From NCBI GenBank assembly GCA_014382285.1, contig JACNKA010000107.1:1-42536 (forward strand): a stretch of DNA of 42,536 nucleotides. The letters run 5' to 3'. The notes under the pieces are model-generated. The model saw nothing but the letters and a program-made list of their open reading frames with translations, did no database searches and had not been told where the DNA came from. Position 1 is the stretch's first letter, and every line of letters starts with the position of its first letter. The translations under genes were made by a program, and so were the position numbers. Positions 18,679 to 27,036 of the stretch are shown here, one piece after another. Source of the DNA: Nitrospinota bacterium. Lineage in GTDB: Bacteria; Nitrospinota; Nitrospinia; Nitrospinales; VA-1.

Positions 18679-18900
18679 TTAAATATTTTCGCCTGGAAAT
18701 GTTTTTCGATACCACTCTAAAGTCAGCGGATAGACGCTATCATCGTCTGCTATTTCGTAGTCTAGTTCATCGCCTAAGAGAGCCTGAGCCATTAGCGCCC
18801 TTTCTCTAAGAGGAATGGCACTGATTGCCAGCTTTGTATTTATTTTTTCCATTACTTCATCAAACTTCTTCGGGTCAGTGAGTTCTTCCGGTCTATTCAT
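18679..18900 (-). CDS. 73-aa hypothetical protein
   Basis: MNRPEELTDPKKFDEVMEKINTKLAISAIPLRERALMAQALLGDELDYEIADDDSVYPLTLEWYRKTFPGENI; AAGGAGGAG upstream of ATG at 18900. Preferred over the 127-aa track start. Confidence 0.55.
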   Translation of the reverse strand: MNRPEELTDPKKFDEVMEKINTKLAISAIPLRERALMAQALLGDELDYEIADDDSVYPLTLEWYRKTFPGENI

Positions 18901-19250
18901 CAAACTAATCTCCTCCTTATCTTGCGTCAAACAATAGCGAGGCGTGTTTTCTAATCGCCTTGCAGTCAGGTGGCTCATCCTGCCATAGCCAAGGGGCACG
19001 CCTGGTGGCGAAGAACCCCCCTGATAATAACAAATATCAGTATTTATCGGACAACAATTCATTACTGTTTAATGGGTTATTGCACGCTGTCCCCTGGGTA
19101 GAGGATGCAGTTAGCACGGTCTTATACAGCCGAGATGACTCTTTTCTGGCCAGATAAAGCTATTGCACGCTGGCCCTACGCCTAGTAGTTGCTATTTGAT
19201 TTTGGACGGGGTAAAATTTTGCTTCTTTTACCAGTCGAGGCAAGTTGTCG

Positions 19251-19814
19251 ATGAGGGTGATTTTTTTTCTAGCAATTTTTTTTCTGCAAGTTTCCATAGC
19301 CTGGGGGCTTAGTCCTGAACAGTGGTTTCAGGAGGGCAATCGCTTCAGTTCTGAGGGGCAGTTTGAGGAGGCGGTGGAGGCTTATGAAAAATCCATTGAC
19401 GGGAATGCTCTGTCTCCGGTGGCGCATTACAATCTGGGGATTGCTTACAAGAACCTGAGGCAGTTGGACAAAGCGGCAACGTCTCTGGAAAAATCCGTGG
19501 AACTGGAACCGGTCAATATGGATGCCAGGGTCACTCTCGGCAATGTCTATAACCTTCAGGAGCGATGGGGGGATGCGATCGGGCAACTCAATATTGTTGT
19601 GCATCGCAAACAAGGCGATGCCGAGGCACATGGCAATTTGGGTTGGGCCTATTACAATTATAAGGAGGGGCCGCCTTTCAAGAAAGTCGTGATTCTCAAC
19701 CTGGCCCGTGCTGTGGCGTTATTTAAAGAGCAAGACCAGATTCAGGCCGCAGAGGCAACGCAAAAAATTCTTGAGGAGGCCCGGAATAAATTCGGGGTTT
19801 CTTTGATCCAATAA
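19251..19814 (+). CDS. Exported TPR-repeat protein
   Basis: Signal peptide MRVIFFLAIFFLQVSIAWG, then TPRs (AVEAYEKSIDGNALSPVAHYNLGIAYKNLRQLDKAATSLEKSVELEPVNMDARVTLGNVY). Confidence 0.85.
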   Translation: MRVIFFLAIFFLQVSIAWGLSPEQWFQEGNRFSSEGQFEEAVEAYEKSIDGNALSPVAHYNLGIAYKNLRQLDKAATSLEKSVELEPVNMDARVTLGNVYNLQERWGDAIGQLNIVVHRKQGDAEAHGNLGWAYYNYKEGPPFKKVVILNLARAVALFKEQDQIQAAEATQKILEEARNKFGVSLIQ

Positions 19815-19843
19815 GTCGGGGTTATTTTTTTTTAGAGGTTATT

Positions 19844-20113
19844 ATGAGCATTACCGTCATACCCACACGCAATGAGCACACTATCACCTTCAAGGTAGAC
19901 CATGCTTTATTGCCTCATGGTAAAAGTATGCCCTTTTCTGAGCCGGAGACTTCCAAGTTCCATCCTATGGCAGAGGCTTTGATGGCTATATCCGGGGTGA
20001 ACAGTGCCTGGATCATGGCAGATGAAATCATGGTCACCAAAGACACCGATATCCGCTGGGCTACCGTAAAACCGAAAGTGATGGAAACCATCCGCAGAGT
20101 TCAAGCCGAGTAG
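19844..20113 (+). CDS. Nfu/NifU N-terminal-domain protein
   Basis: 89 aa; 'TRNEHTITFKVDHALLPHGKSMPF...PMAEALMAISGVNSAWIMADEIMVTKDTDIRWATVKPKVMETI'. Confidence 0.8.
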   Translation: MSITVIPTRNEHTITFKVDHALLPHGKSMPFSEPETSKFHPMAEALMAISGVNSAWIMADEIMVTKDTDIRWATVKPKVMETIRRVQAE

Positions 20114-20218
20114 CCAACATATTGCATGAGAGTTTCTAAATCACCCCAGCCCCTCTTCGGAGAAGAGGGGTCCATTGAAGCTCCCCCTTCCACGAAGGGG
20201 GTCGGGGGGATTTGGTTT
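20111..20218. repeat. Intergenic inverted-repeat element C (truncated, opposite orientation to D)
   Basis: Terminus TAGCCAACATATTGCATGAGAG; core AAATCACCCCAGCCCCTCTTC...GAAGGGGGTCGGGGGGATTT is nearly the exact reverse complement of the core of element D. Confidence 0.75.
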
Positions 20219-20243
20219 TTCTGTATGCACACGCGCATAAGCT

Positions 20244-21530
20244 CTACGCCGAGTGGAAAAATTGTTTGAAGACTTTGATCATAGATTCATGGTCTTTCGC
20301 TCCCGCCATTTCACGGATGGAATGCATGGACAGCATGGGATTGCCCACATCCACGGTGCGCATTCCCAGATTGGCGGCAGTGATCGGGCCAATAGTGCTT
20401 CCACACCCCAGGTCAGACCGCACCACAAACTTCTGCACTGGAACCCCGGCCTTTTTGCATAACGATTCAAACCAGACGCTTGACACCGCATCCGTCGCAT
20501 AGCGTTGATTCGCGTTGCTTTTTATCACCGGTCCACCGTTAAGGATCGGCATATGTTGGTCGTCGTGTTTGTCTGAGTAATTTGGGTGGACGGCATGGGC
20601 CATATCTGCCGATATGAAGAACGAGTTAGCCAAAGCCCTTAAAAAACCTTCCCTCTTTTCATTCAAGGTGATTCGTTCCAACACATCTTTCAGGAATGGC
20701 GAGCCCGCGCCTTGCGCGGTTTTACTACCGACTTCTTCATGGTCGTAAAATGCGATCACTTTTGTTGCCGGGTCTTTCTGAGTGGATTCGGTCAACGCAT
20801 GCATGGCCGAGTGACAACTGGCGAGATTATCCAGCCGACCGGAAAAAATAAACTCCCCTTCAGCACCAGCCACCGCGCCCGGTTGCGTGTCGTATAAAGA
20901 CAACTCCAGACCGATGATATCGGCAGGTTTGCATTTCAGTTCCCGCGCAACCATTTTTTTAAGAACCTCATCGGGGGCAGATTTATTCTGCATAGAAAAA
21001 ATGGGTGGTAAATGGATTTGCTCGTTGAGAAGCAGACCCCTTTTGTTGACGTCTTGGTTCAAGTGAATAGCCAGTTGCGGGATGCGCAATAAAGCTTGCT
21101 CAAACCGGATCAATTTGGTGGAAGGGTTTTTCTTCCCGGCCAAAATCACACGTCCGGCCAGCGATAGATCCCGATCCGTCCAGGTAGAAAGTAGCACTCC
21201 TCCATATATTTCCACTCCCAGTTGCAGATAACCATTTTTTGCATAACCCGCTTGCGGCTTCAGCCGGAGGTTGGGACTGTCTGTATGGGCACCGATGATT
21301 TTGAATCCCGGTTTTGATCCCACAACAAATGCGATCAGGGATGAATCGTTCCGGGTAAGAAAATATTTGCCATTGGGAGCAAGCTTCCAGGCATCGGCTT
21401 CTTTAAGTTCTACAAAACCCTTGTCCAAAAGAGTATCACTCATCTCCTGCACGGCATGAAAGGGCGTGGGAGACCGATCAATAAATTTCAGCAGATTTTG
21501 AATGCGGTCAGTTTTGCTTCGCTGATTCAT
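20244..21530 (-). CDS. M18 family aminopeptidase
   Basis: Likely start MNQRSKTDRIQNLL at 21530 (track start 21590); 'IGAHTDSPNLRLKPQ', 'YDHEEVGSKTAQGAGSPFL', 'SADMAHAVHPNYSDKHD', 'DLGCGSTIGP', 'DVGNPMLSMHSIREM'. Confidence 0.95.
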   Translation of the reverse strand: MNQRSKTDRIQNLLKFIDRSPTPFHAVQEMSDTLLDKGFVELKEADAWKLAPNGKYFLTRNDSSLIAFVVGSKPGFKIIGAHTDSPNLRLKPQAGYAKNGYLQLGVEIYGGVLLSTWTDRDLSLAGRVILAGKKNPSTKLIRFEQALLRIPQLAIHLNQDVNKRGLLLNEQIHLPPIFSMQNKSAPDEVLKKMVARELKCKPADIIGLELSLYDTQPGAVAGAEGEFIFSGRLDNLASCHSAMHALTESTQKDPATKVIAFYDHEEVGSKTAQGAGSPFLKDVLERITLNEKREGFLRALANSFFISADMAHAVHPNYSDKHDDQHMPILNGGPVIKSNANQRYATDAVSSVWFESLCKKAGVPVQKFVVRSDLGCGSTIGPITAANLGMRTVDVGNPMLSMHSIREMAGAKDHESMIKVFKQFFHSA

Positions 21531-21782
21531 AAATGGAGTCTCCAAACGTATTTTAAATTTACTGGGAATGAGCAGGTTCCGGTTTAACATTAAGCTGTCT
21601 TGAACCTTAACAAGTTCTGCCTGAGCTGGTTTGAGCCAATGCTATAACCAGTTGTAAATTAATATATTATGGGTCTGGCTCGGTAAGAAGCCGGTTCGTG
21701 CTTTTAATAAAAGGGCCTTTAATTTTGGTGTCTGCCGGGTTTCCTGTAAAATAAGGGTTCCTTATCTTGGGGGCATTTTATC

Positions 21783-22079
21783 ATGGGTCTTTTGATCAAA
21801 GCCGATTTTAAAAAGAAGTTAGATATCAAACTCTACCGATATGATCCGAAAATTTCCAAGCCAGAATACCATGCGGAAATCTTTTGTGAAATGTTTTCCC
21901 AGTTCCCGCAGTTCAAAGCTCATGTTGCGGCTTATATTGAAAGAAACTATTGTTTTGTGGTCAACGATGAAGACCACTCCGATCCTAAATCCCTCCTCAG
22001 CACTTTGAGTCCCGATGAAGTCATAAAATTGAACGAATGGGTTTTGCTTCGCAATAAACCCGGCACCGTAGCGCGGTAA
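21783..22079 (+). CDS. Hypothetical protein
   Basis: 98 aa open frame with ATG after a long intergenic region; no recognised domain. Confidence 0.55.
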   Translation: MGLLIKADFKKKLDIKLYRYDPKISKPEYHAEIFCEMFSQFPQFKAHVAAYIERNYCFVVNDEDHSDPKSLLSTLSPDEVIKLNEWVLLRNKPGTVAR

Positions 22080-22251
22080 AAATAATCAAGCAGGATAAAA
22101 TTTCTCCAGCCTAACCTGCGGAGTTTCAGAGGTTAATAGCCCTCGCCAGCGACCCCCACAGAAGTTTTAAAAATTAATGATTCAGATATCGCATGACTTA
22201 GTGTAAAAGTATTTTATCGTAGACACGATATTTGATGATGGGGAGATCACA

Positions 22252-22647
22252 ATGGCAGAGGACGGGCAAAAATCCGATAAAATTCTGGTTGTCGAAGATG
22301 ATGAGGCTTCAAGCACAATTCTCGTGCGGTTTTTAAATCTGATGGGTTACTCAAACATCAGTCTGGCTGAAAATGGTAAGGAAGCTATCAACGAACTCAA
22401 TATAGGGCAGGTCGATTTGATCATATCGGACTGGCACATGCCCGATATGGATGGGTTGGAGTTTTATTGGACAGCTAAAAATGAAGGCCTCATTGGTGAT
22501 GCCCCGTTTTTAATGGTATCTGCAGAAAATGATAGAGCCCGGATCATAGAAGCCTTAAAGGCCGGAGTGAATGACTATATCCTGAAACCGGTGGACTCAA
22601 AAATTCTCAAAGAAAAAATTGAAAAACTTCTAGGCTCTTCCTGCTAG
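22252..22647 (+). CDS. CheY-like single-domain response regulator
   Basis: 131 aa; 'KILVVEDDEASSTILVRFL', 'DLIISDWHMPDMDGLEFY', 'FLMVSAEND', 'GVNDYILKPVD'. Confidence 0.93.
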   Translation: MAEDGQKSDKILVVEDDEASSTILVRFLNLMGYSNISLAENGKEAINELNIGQVDLIISDWHMPDMDGLEFYWTAKNEGLIGDAPFLMVSAENDRARIIEALKAGVNDYILKPVDSKILKEKIEKLLGSSC

Positions 22648-22841
22648 CCCGGATATTGCATGAATAAAAAATTTAAAAACTGTAAGTGCAAACGAGACAA
22701 GAACAATCAGTTATTTACGCAATATTCTCTGAAAAACAAATCCCCCCGACCCCCTTCGTAGAAGGGGGAGCATTAATGGACCCCTCTTTTTCAAAGAGGG
22801 GCTGGGGTGATTTACAACCTCTCATGCAATATCCGGGCTAG
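22644..22841. repeat. Intergenic inverted-repeat element D (complete, MITE-like)
   Basis: Perfect 20-bp TIRs: CTAGCCCGGATATTGCATGA at 22644-22663 and TCATGCAATATCCGGGCTAG at 22822-22841; core with two stem-loops. Confidence 0.85.
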
Positions 22842-22897
22842 CCGCAGGGGCAACGGGTCAGTGGCTGGTTTTAGGGGGACAGACCAGTTAGGCCAGA

Positions 22898-23692
22898 TTA
22901 AGGAAGCCGACTGGTAAATACTTTCTGTGCCGGATCTTGCCGATAAAAATCCTGTAAAACCTGATAAAGTTTTGGATGATAGCGTTTCATATTTACGGGT
23001 TTGCTAAAAAAATATTCAGTCACCACCGCGAAAAATTCAGTTTCATTCGTTGCCGCATAACTGTCAAAAAAAGCAGGCTTGCCGTGTTTCACCGCGTCAC
23101 ATAGCTCTAGATACTCTTTCGAGCAGACTTCACTCCACCGCTGATATTCCCTGGGCGTTGTTAATGGTGGTGTACCATCTGCACTGCCATCGAGCATGTC
23201 CAGTTTATGAGCGAATTCGTGATAGACAACATTATGACCGTGTTCAGGATGGCGAGTTTCATTCCTCACAGCATCCCAGACGAGTATCACCGGGCCGCGA
23301 TGATGGGCTTCGCCTAGAATTGGCATTGGGCCACTCACTGGAGTAGTGCGAACTTCAAAAAAGCCTGCTGAACTCTCAGGGGAAAAAATTGTTGTAGGGT
23401 AAACATAAATGGTTTCCACATTGCGGTAATAATCATTTGGCAACGCGAGTATCATCAAGCAGGCATGGGCGGCGATTATGACGCGAATTTCATCTGTCAA
23501 TTTGAGGCCATTGCACCCCAACCAATACTTTTCGGCAATAAAGATTTGGATGAGATCCTGCAAACGTTTTTTTTCTTCATTATTGAGGTATTGATAGTAT
23601 TGAATGTTACTTAGGATGTGCCTCTCCCACTCATCTGGGAACGGAGTGGCCAGTATTTTCTTTCGCCGATTATCACGAAACCAATGCCACAT
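22898..23692 (-). CDS. mtfA: MtfA-family zinc peptidase
   Basis: 264 aa; 'VVYHEFAHKLDMLDGSADGTPPL', 'PVSGPMPILGEAHHRGPVILVWDAV', 'SYAATNETEFFAVVTEYFF'. Confidence 0.93.
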   Translation of the reverse strand: MWHWFRDNRRKKILATPFPDEWERHILSNIQYYQYLNNEEKKRLQDLIQIFIAEKYWLGCNGLKLTDEIRVIIAAHACLMILALPNDYYRNVETIYVYPTTIFSPESSAGFFEVRTTPVSGPMPILGEAHHRGPVILVWDAVRNETRHPEHGHNVVYHEFAHKLDMLDGSADGTPPLTTPREYQRWSEVCSKEYLELCDAVKHGKPAFFDSYAATNETEFFAVVTEYFFSKPVNMKRYHPKLYQVLQDFYRQDPAQKVFTSRLP

Positions 23693-23922
23693 AAAATTTA
23701 ACCTCTTTCAGGTAGAATCACCATTTCATTTGCATATTAATGGGAGAGCTTATATCTGGCAATGCAAAGTGCCGGTGGTTTTGTTAGCATGAAACCTTGT
23801 AGCTTTATTCATGGTGGTGTGTCTGCAATGAATGGGAGTGACGCAAAAAATTAATAAAGTAAATAGATTATAGTCATGAACATTTTAAATTTAGTATTAA
23901 ATTTTACGGTAAGGCTGGGAGA

Positions 23923-25422
23923 ATGCAGGTGGTGAAATCAAGTGAGACGCATGATCTGCACTTCAACTTCGACAACAGCTTCGCCCGCAGCCTTGAAGGC
24001 TTTTTCGTGTCCTGCCAGGCAGAACCTGTGGTCGCCCCGAAACTGCTGCAGTTCAACCATGCACTGGCCGTGGAGCTGGGTCTTGATCCTGTCGCACTTG
24101 ATTCGGAAGCAGGTTTGGCTATTTTCTCCGGCAATGCAATGCCCGAGGGTTCCGAACCGCTAGCTCAGGCTTATGCCGGGCACCAGTTTGGCGGGTTCTC
24201 ACCGCAACTGGGGGATGGGCGCGCGCTTCTCCTCGGTGAGGTGATCGACATCCGACAACGACGCCGTGATATCCAGTTGAAAGGATCGGGCCGCACCCCG
24301 TTCTCTCGTGGCGGAGATGGCAAGGCAGCTCTTGGCCCGGTGTTGCGTGAATACTTGTTGGGGGAGGGCATGCATGCGCTCGGCATCCCGACGACACGCG
24401 CCCTTGCCGCCGTTTCTACCGGGGAAGGCGTCTATCGAGAAACCTCTTTGCCCGGTGCTATTCTCACCCGGGTTGCGGCTAGCCACATCCGCGTCGGGAC
24501 CTTCCAGTATGGAGCCGCGCGCGGTGATGTTGAGAAAGTTCGTGAACTCGCCGATTACGCTATTGCGCGGCACTATCCCGAAATAGCCGATGCGGAAAAT
24601 CCATACCTGGCATTCTTCGCGGCTGTCGCCGATGCGCAGGCCGCCCTGGTGGCGCGTTGGATGACTGTCGGTTTCATCCACGGAGTGATGAACACCGACA
24701 ACATGACGATCTCTGGCGAGACCATCGATTACGGGCCCTGCGCCTTCATGGACAGCTATGCATCGGGCACGGTGTTCAGCTCGATCGACCACCACGGTCG
24801 CTATGCCTATGCAAACCAGCCGGAAATTTTGTCCTGGAACCTGGCCCGATTGGCGGAAACGCTGATCCCGTTTGTCGATCCCGACAAGGACCGGGCAATC
24901 GAATTGCTCACCGAAATGATCGAGTGCATCCAGCCTATCTATGAATCTCACTGGTTGGCTGGAATGCGGCCCAAGATCGGTTTGTTGACCGAAGACCCTC
25001 TCGACCAGAAACTGATCGTTGACCTGCTATCGGTGATGGAAGCCGGACATGCAGATTTCACTCTCGTATTCCGCCGTCTCTCTCAAGCCTTGCGCGGTGA
25101 GTGCGACTCGGTACGACAGCTGTTTAAAGAGCCTGATGCTTTTGACGTCTGGATGCAGCGTTGGCAAAAGCGCTTGGAGCAGGATGAAATTGTAACCGAG
25201 ACGGGCGTAGAGGCAATGAACCGGGTCAACCCGATCTATATCCCACGCAACCATAAAGTCGAAGAAGCCCTGGCCGCTGCAACCGATCAGCAAGACATGA
25301 CGCCCTTCACAAAACTGCTGACTGTTTTGAGCCATCCCTTCGACGAGGTTGCGGGAAACGAAGCCTATGCCGCGCCAGCACCGGTTACGGGCATACCCTA
25401 CCAGACTTTCTGCGGGACATAA
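23923..25422 (+). CDS. selO: SelO/YdiU family protein adenylyltransferase
   Basis: 499 aa; 'AYAGHQFGGFSPQLGDGRALLLGE', 'LKGSGRTPFSRGGDGKAALGPVLREYL', 'GVMNTDNMTISGETIDYGPCAFMD', C-terminal 'YQTFCGT'. Confidence 0.96.
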   Translation: MQVVKSSETHDLHFNFDNSFARSLEGFFVSCQAEPVVAPKLLQFNHALAVELGLDPVALDSEAGLAIFSGNAMPEGSEPLAQAYAGHQFGGFSPQLGDGRALLLGEVIDIRQRRRDIQLKGSGRTPFSRGGDGKAALGPVLREYLLGEGMHALGIPTTRALAAVSTGEGVYRETSLPGAILTRVAASHIRVGTFQYGAARGDVEKVRELADYAIARHYPEIADAENPYLAFFAAVADAQAALVARWMTVGFIHGVMNTDNMTISGETIDYGPCAFMDSYASGTVFSSIDHHGRYAYANQPEILSWNLARLAETLIPFVDPDKDRAIELLTEMIECIQPIYESHWLAGMRPKIGLLTEDPLDQKLIVDLLSVMEAGHADFTLVFRRLSQALRGECDSVRQLFKEPDAFDVWMQRWQKRLEQDEIVTETGVEAMNRVNPIYIPRNHKVEEALAAATDQQDMTPFTKLLTVLSHPFDEVAGNEAYAAPAPVTGIPYQTFCGT

Positions 25423-25510
25423 TGGTTGGTGCTCGTCTTTTCCCCCTGCCATATTATTTCCCTTTCAAAGATTAACTTATTTCTGTTTGCCAGAGTGGTG
25501 CTAGCTTGTT

Positions 25511-26722
25511 TTGATGTTTATTACCAACCGCAGGAGACCCCGCATGTCAGAACCATCTAGAGACATAATTGATCATCCAGTTCTTGGGTACGGTTTTCGC
25601 CCGTTCTTCATTTTAGGCGCGCTATATAGCATTATCAGTTTGCTGATATGGGGCGGATTTTATGCCAGGTATGTCACGCCGCCTTTATTTATGATTGATC
25701 CTGTATCGTGGCATGCGCATGAAATGATCTATGGTTTCACCATGGCAATTGTTGCGGGATTTTTGCTTACGGCTGTGGCGAACTGGACAGATAGTGTGCC
25801 TGTGCGGAAATTTCATTTGCTAGGGCTGTGCCTGCTCTGGCTAGCAGGGCGCGTGGTTATGAATTTTGATCTGGGTTTTTCGGAGGTTGCCGTTTTAGTT
25901 TTTGAGGGCGCATTTATTCTGACGTTAGCATTGAGCCTGTCTATGCCGCTTTTTAAAACATGGGATAAACGCAATTTCGTATTTCTGCTGTTGCTGAGCA
26001 TTTTATTTGCATGTGACATGGTCTTCCTCATAAGTAAAGAGCGTGCATCACTTTATGTTGCTGTGATGGTTATTATCACTATGATTTCTCTGATTGGCGG
26101 ACGGATCATTCCGGCCTTCACCGTGGATGCTCTGCAAGAACGAGGGGAAGAAGCCCACGAGACACCGCAAGGCAAGTTAGATGTTCTTGCGATCCTGTCA
26201 CTGGTTCTGGTTATTCTGTCACTGGTGTTTGTAAAACAGGAAGAAACTATTCTTGCCGGGGCGGCATTTTTATCCACCATCATTCATGCACTGCGTCTGC
26301 GACGTTATCATACACACAGAATACTGGATGATCCTATGGTTTGGATTCTTCATGTTGGTTATAGCTGGGTAATTTTAGGTTTGTTTTTCATCGGTGTCTC
26401 TGCGCTGGGCTTTCTTCCTTTCTCTATTGCGCTACATGCCTTTACCGTGGGGGCTATTGGCTCTATGACGCTGGGCATGATGTGTCGAGTGACACTGGGG
26501 CATACCGGGCGCAACCGGGTTGCAACAAACCTGACTAAATTAAGTTTTCTCCTGTTGCAGTGTGCTGCTTTTGTGCGAGTATTTGGTCTGATGATTGCGC
26601 CGGACTATAGCATTGAGTGGATTATAGGTTCTGCCACACTTTGGGCACTTTGTTTTGCGCTTTATATTTTGATTTATGCCCCGATGTTATGGAGGCCAGA
26701 TCTCGATGAACGGGTTGCTTAG
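25511..26722 (+). CDS. nnrS: NnrS family membrane protein
   Basis: 403 aa; 'LGYGFRPFFILGALYSI', 'WHAHEMIYGFTMAIVAGFLLTAVANWT', 'GGRIIPAFT', 'LHAFTVGAIGSMTLGMMCRVTLGHTGR'. The actual start may be the ATG at 25544 (MSEPSRDI). Confidence 0.93.
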   Translation: MMFITNRRRPRMSEPSRDIIDHPVLGYGFRPFFILGALYSIISLLIWGGFYARYVTPPLFMIDPVSWHAHEMIYGFTMAIVAGFLLTAVANWTDSVPVRKFHLLGLCLLWLAGRVVMNFDLGFSEVAVLVFEGAFILTLALSLSMPLFKTWDKRNFVFLLLLSILFACDMVFLISKERASLYVAVMVIITMISLIGGRIIPAFTVDALQERGEEAHETPQGKLDVLAILSLVLVILSLVFVKQEETILAGAAFLSTIIHALRLRRYHTHRILDDPMVWILHVGYSWVILGLFFIGVSALGFLPFSIALHAFTVGAIGSMTLGMMCRVTLGHTGRNRVATNLTKLSFLLLQCAAFVRVFGLMIAPDYSIEWIIGSATLWALCFALYILIYAPMLWRPDLDERVA

Positions 26723-27036
26723 CAAGACTTGTTAGTGAGGGGAAACGTCACAAAACCCCGTCAGCTTCACCATAGAGAAAAAAGGGGTGATCTCAAAATA
26801 TACATTTCCCCTGGGACTACTCCCTCTGCTCGCATGGCAAATATTTATTCTCTTCACCGTTACCATTACTTCAATATTTTCAAATAGTTAATATCCGCGC
26901 GTAGTTTTTCCTTGTGGTATATTCTTACGCAGAAGGCAGGGATCTTTTTTGTGTCGATACGTAGTGGCAAAACGTAGTGGCAAAAAAGGTAATGGCAAAA
27001 AAATAACCTGACCCTTTCCACAAAAAGGTGCAGTTA

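Noticed and set aside
18679-19062. Full 127-aa version of the minus-strand ORF
   Set aside because: The 5' extension is low-quality; the internal ATG at 18900 has a strong AAGGAGGAG site, so the 73-aa form was kept.
24199-24951. 250-aa minus-strand ORF inside selO
   Set aside because: Antisense to a clearly recognisable SelO; low-stop shadow frame expected in GC-rich coding sequence.
25402-25422. Possible selenocysteine in SelO C-terminus
   Set aside because: The motif is YQTFCGT with a normal Cys codon (TGC) followed by a TAA stop; no in-frame TGA.
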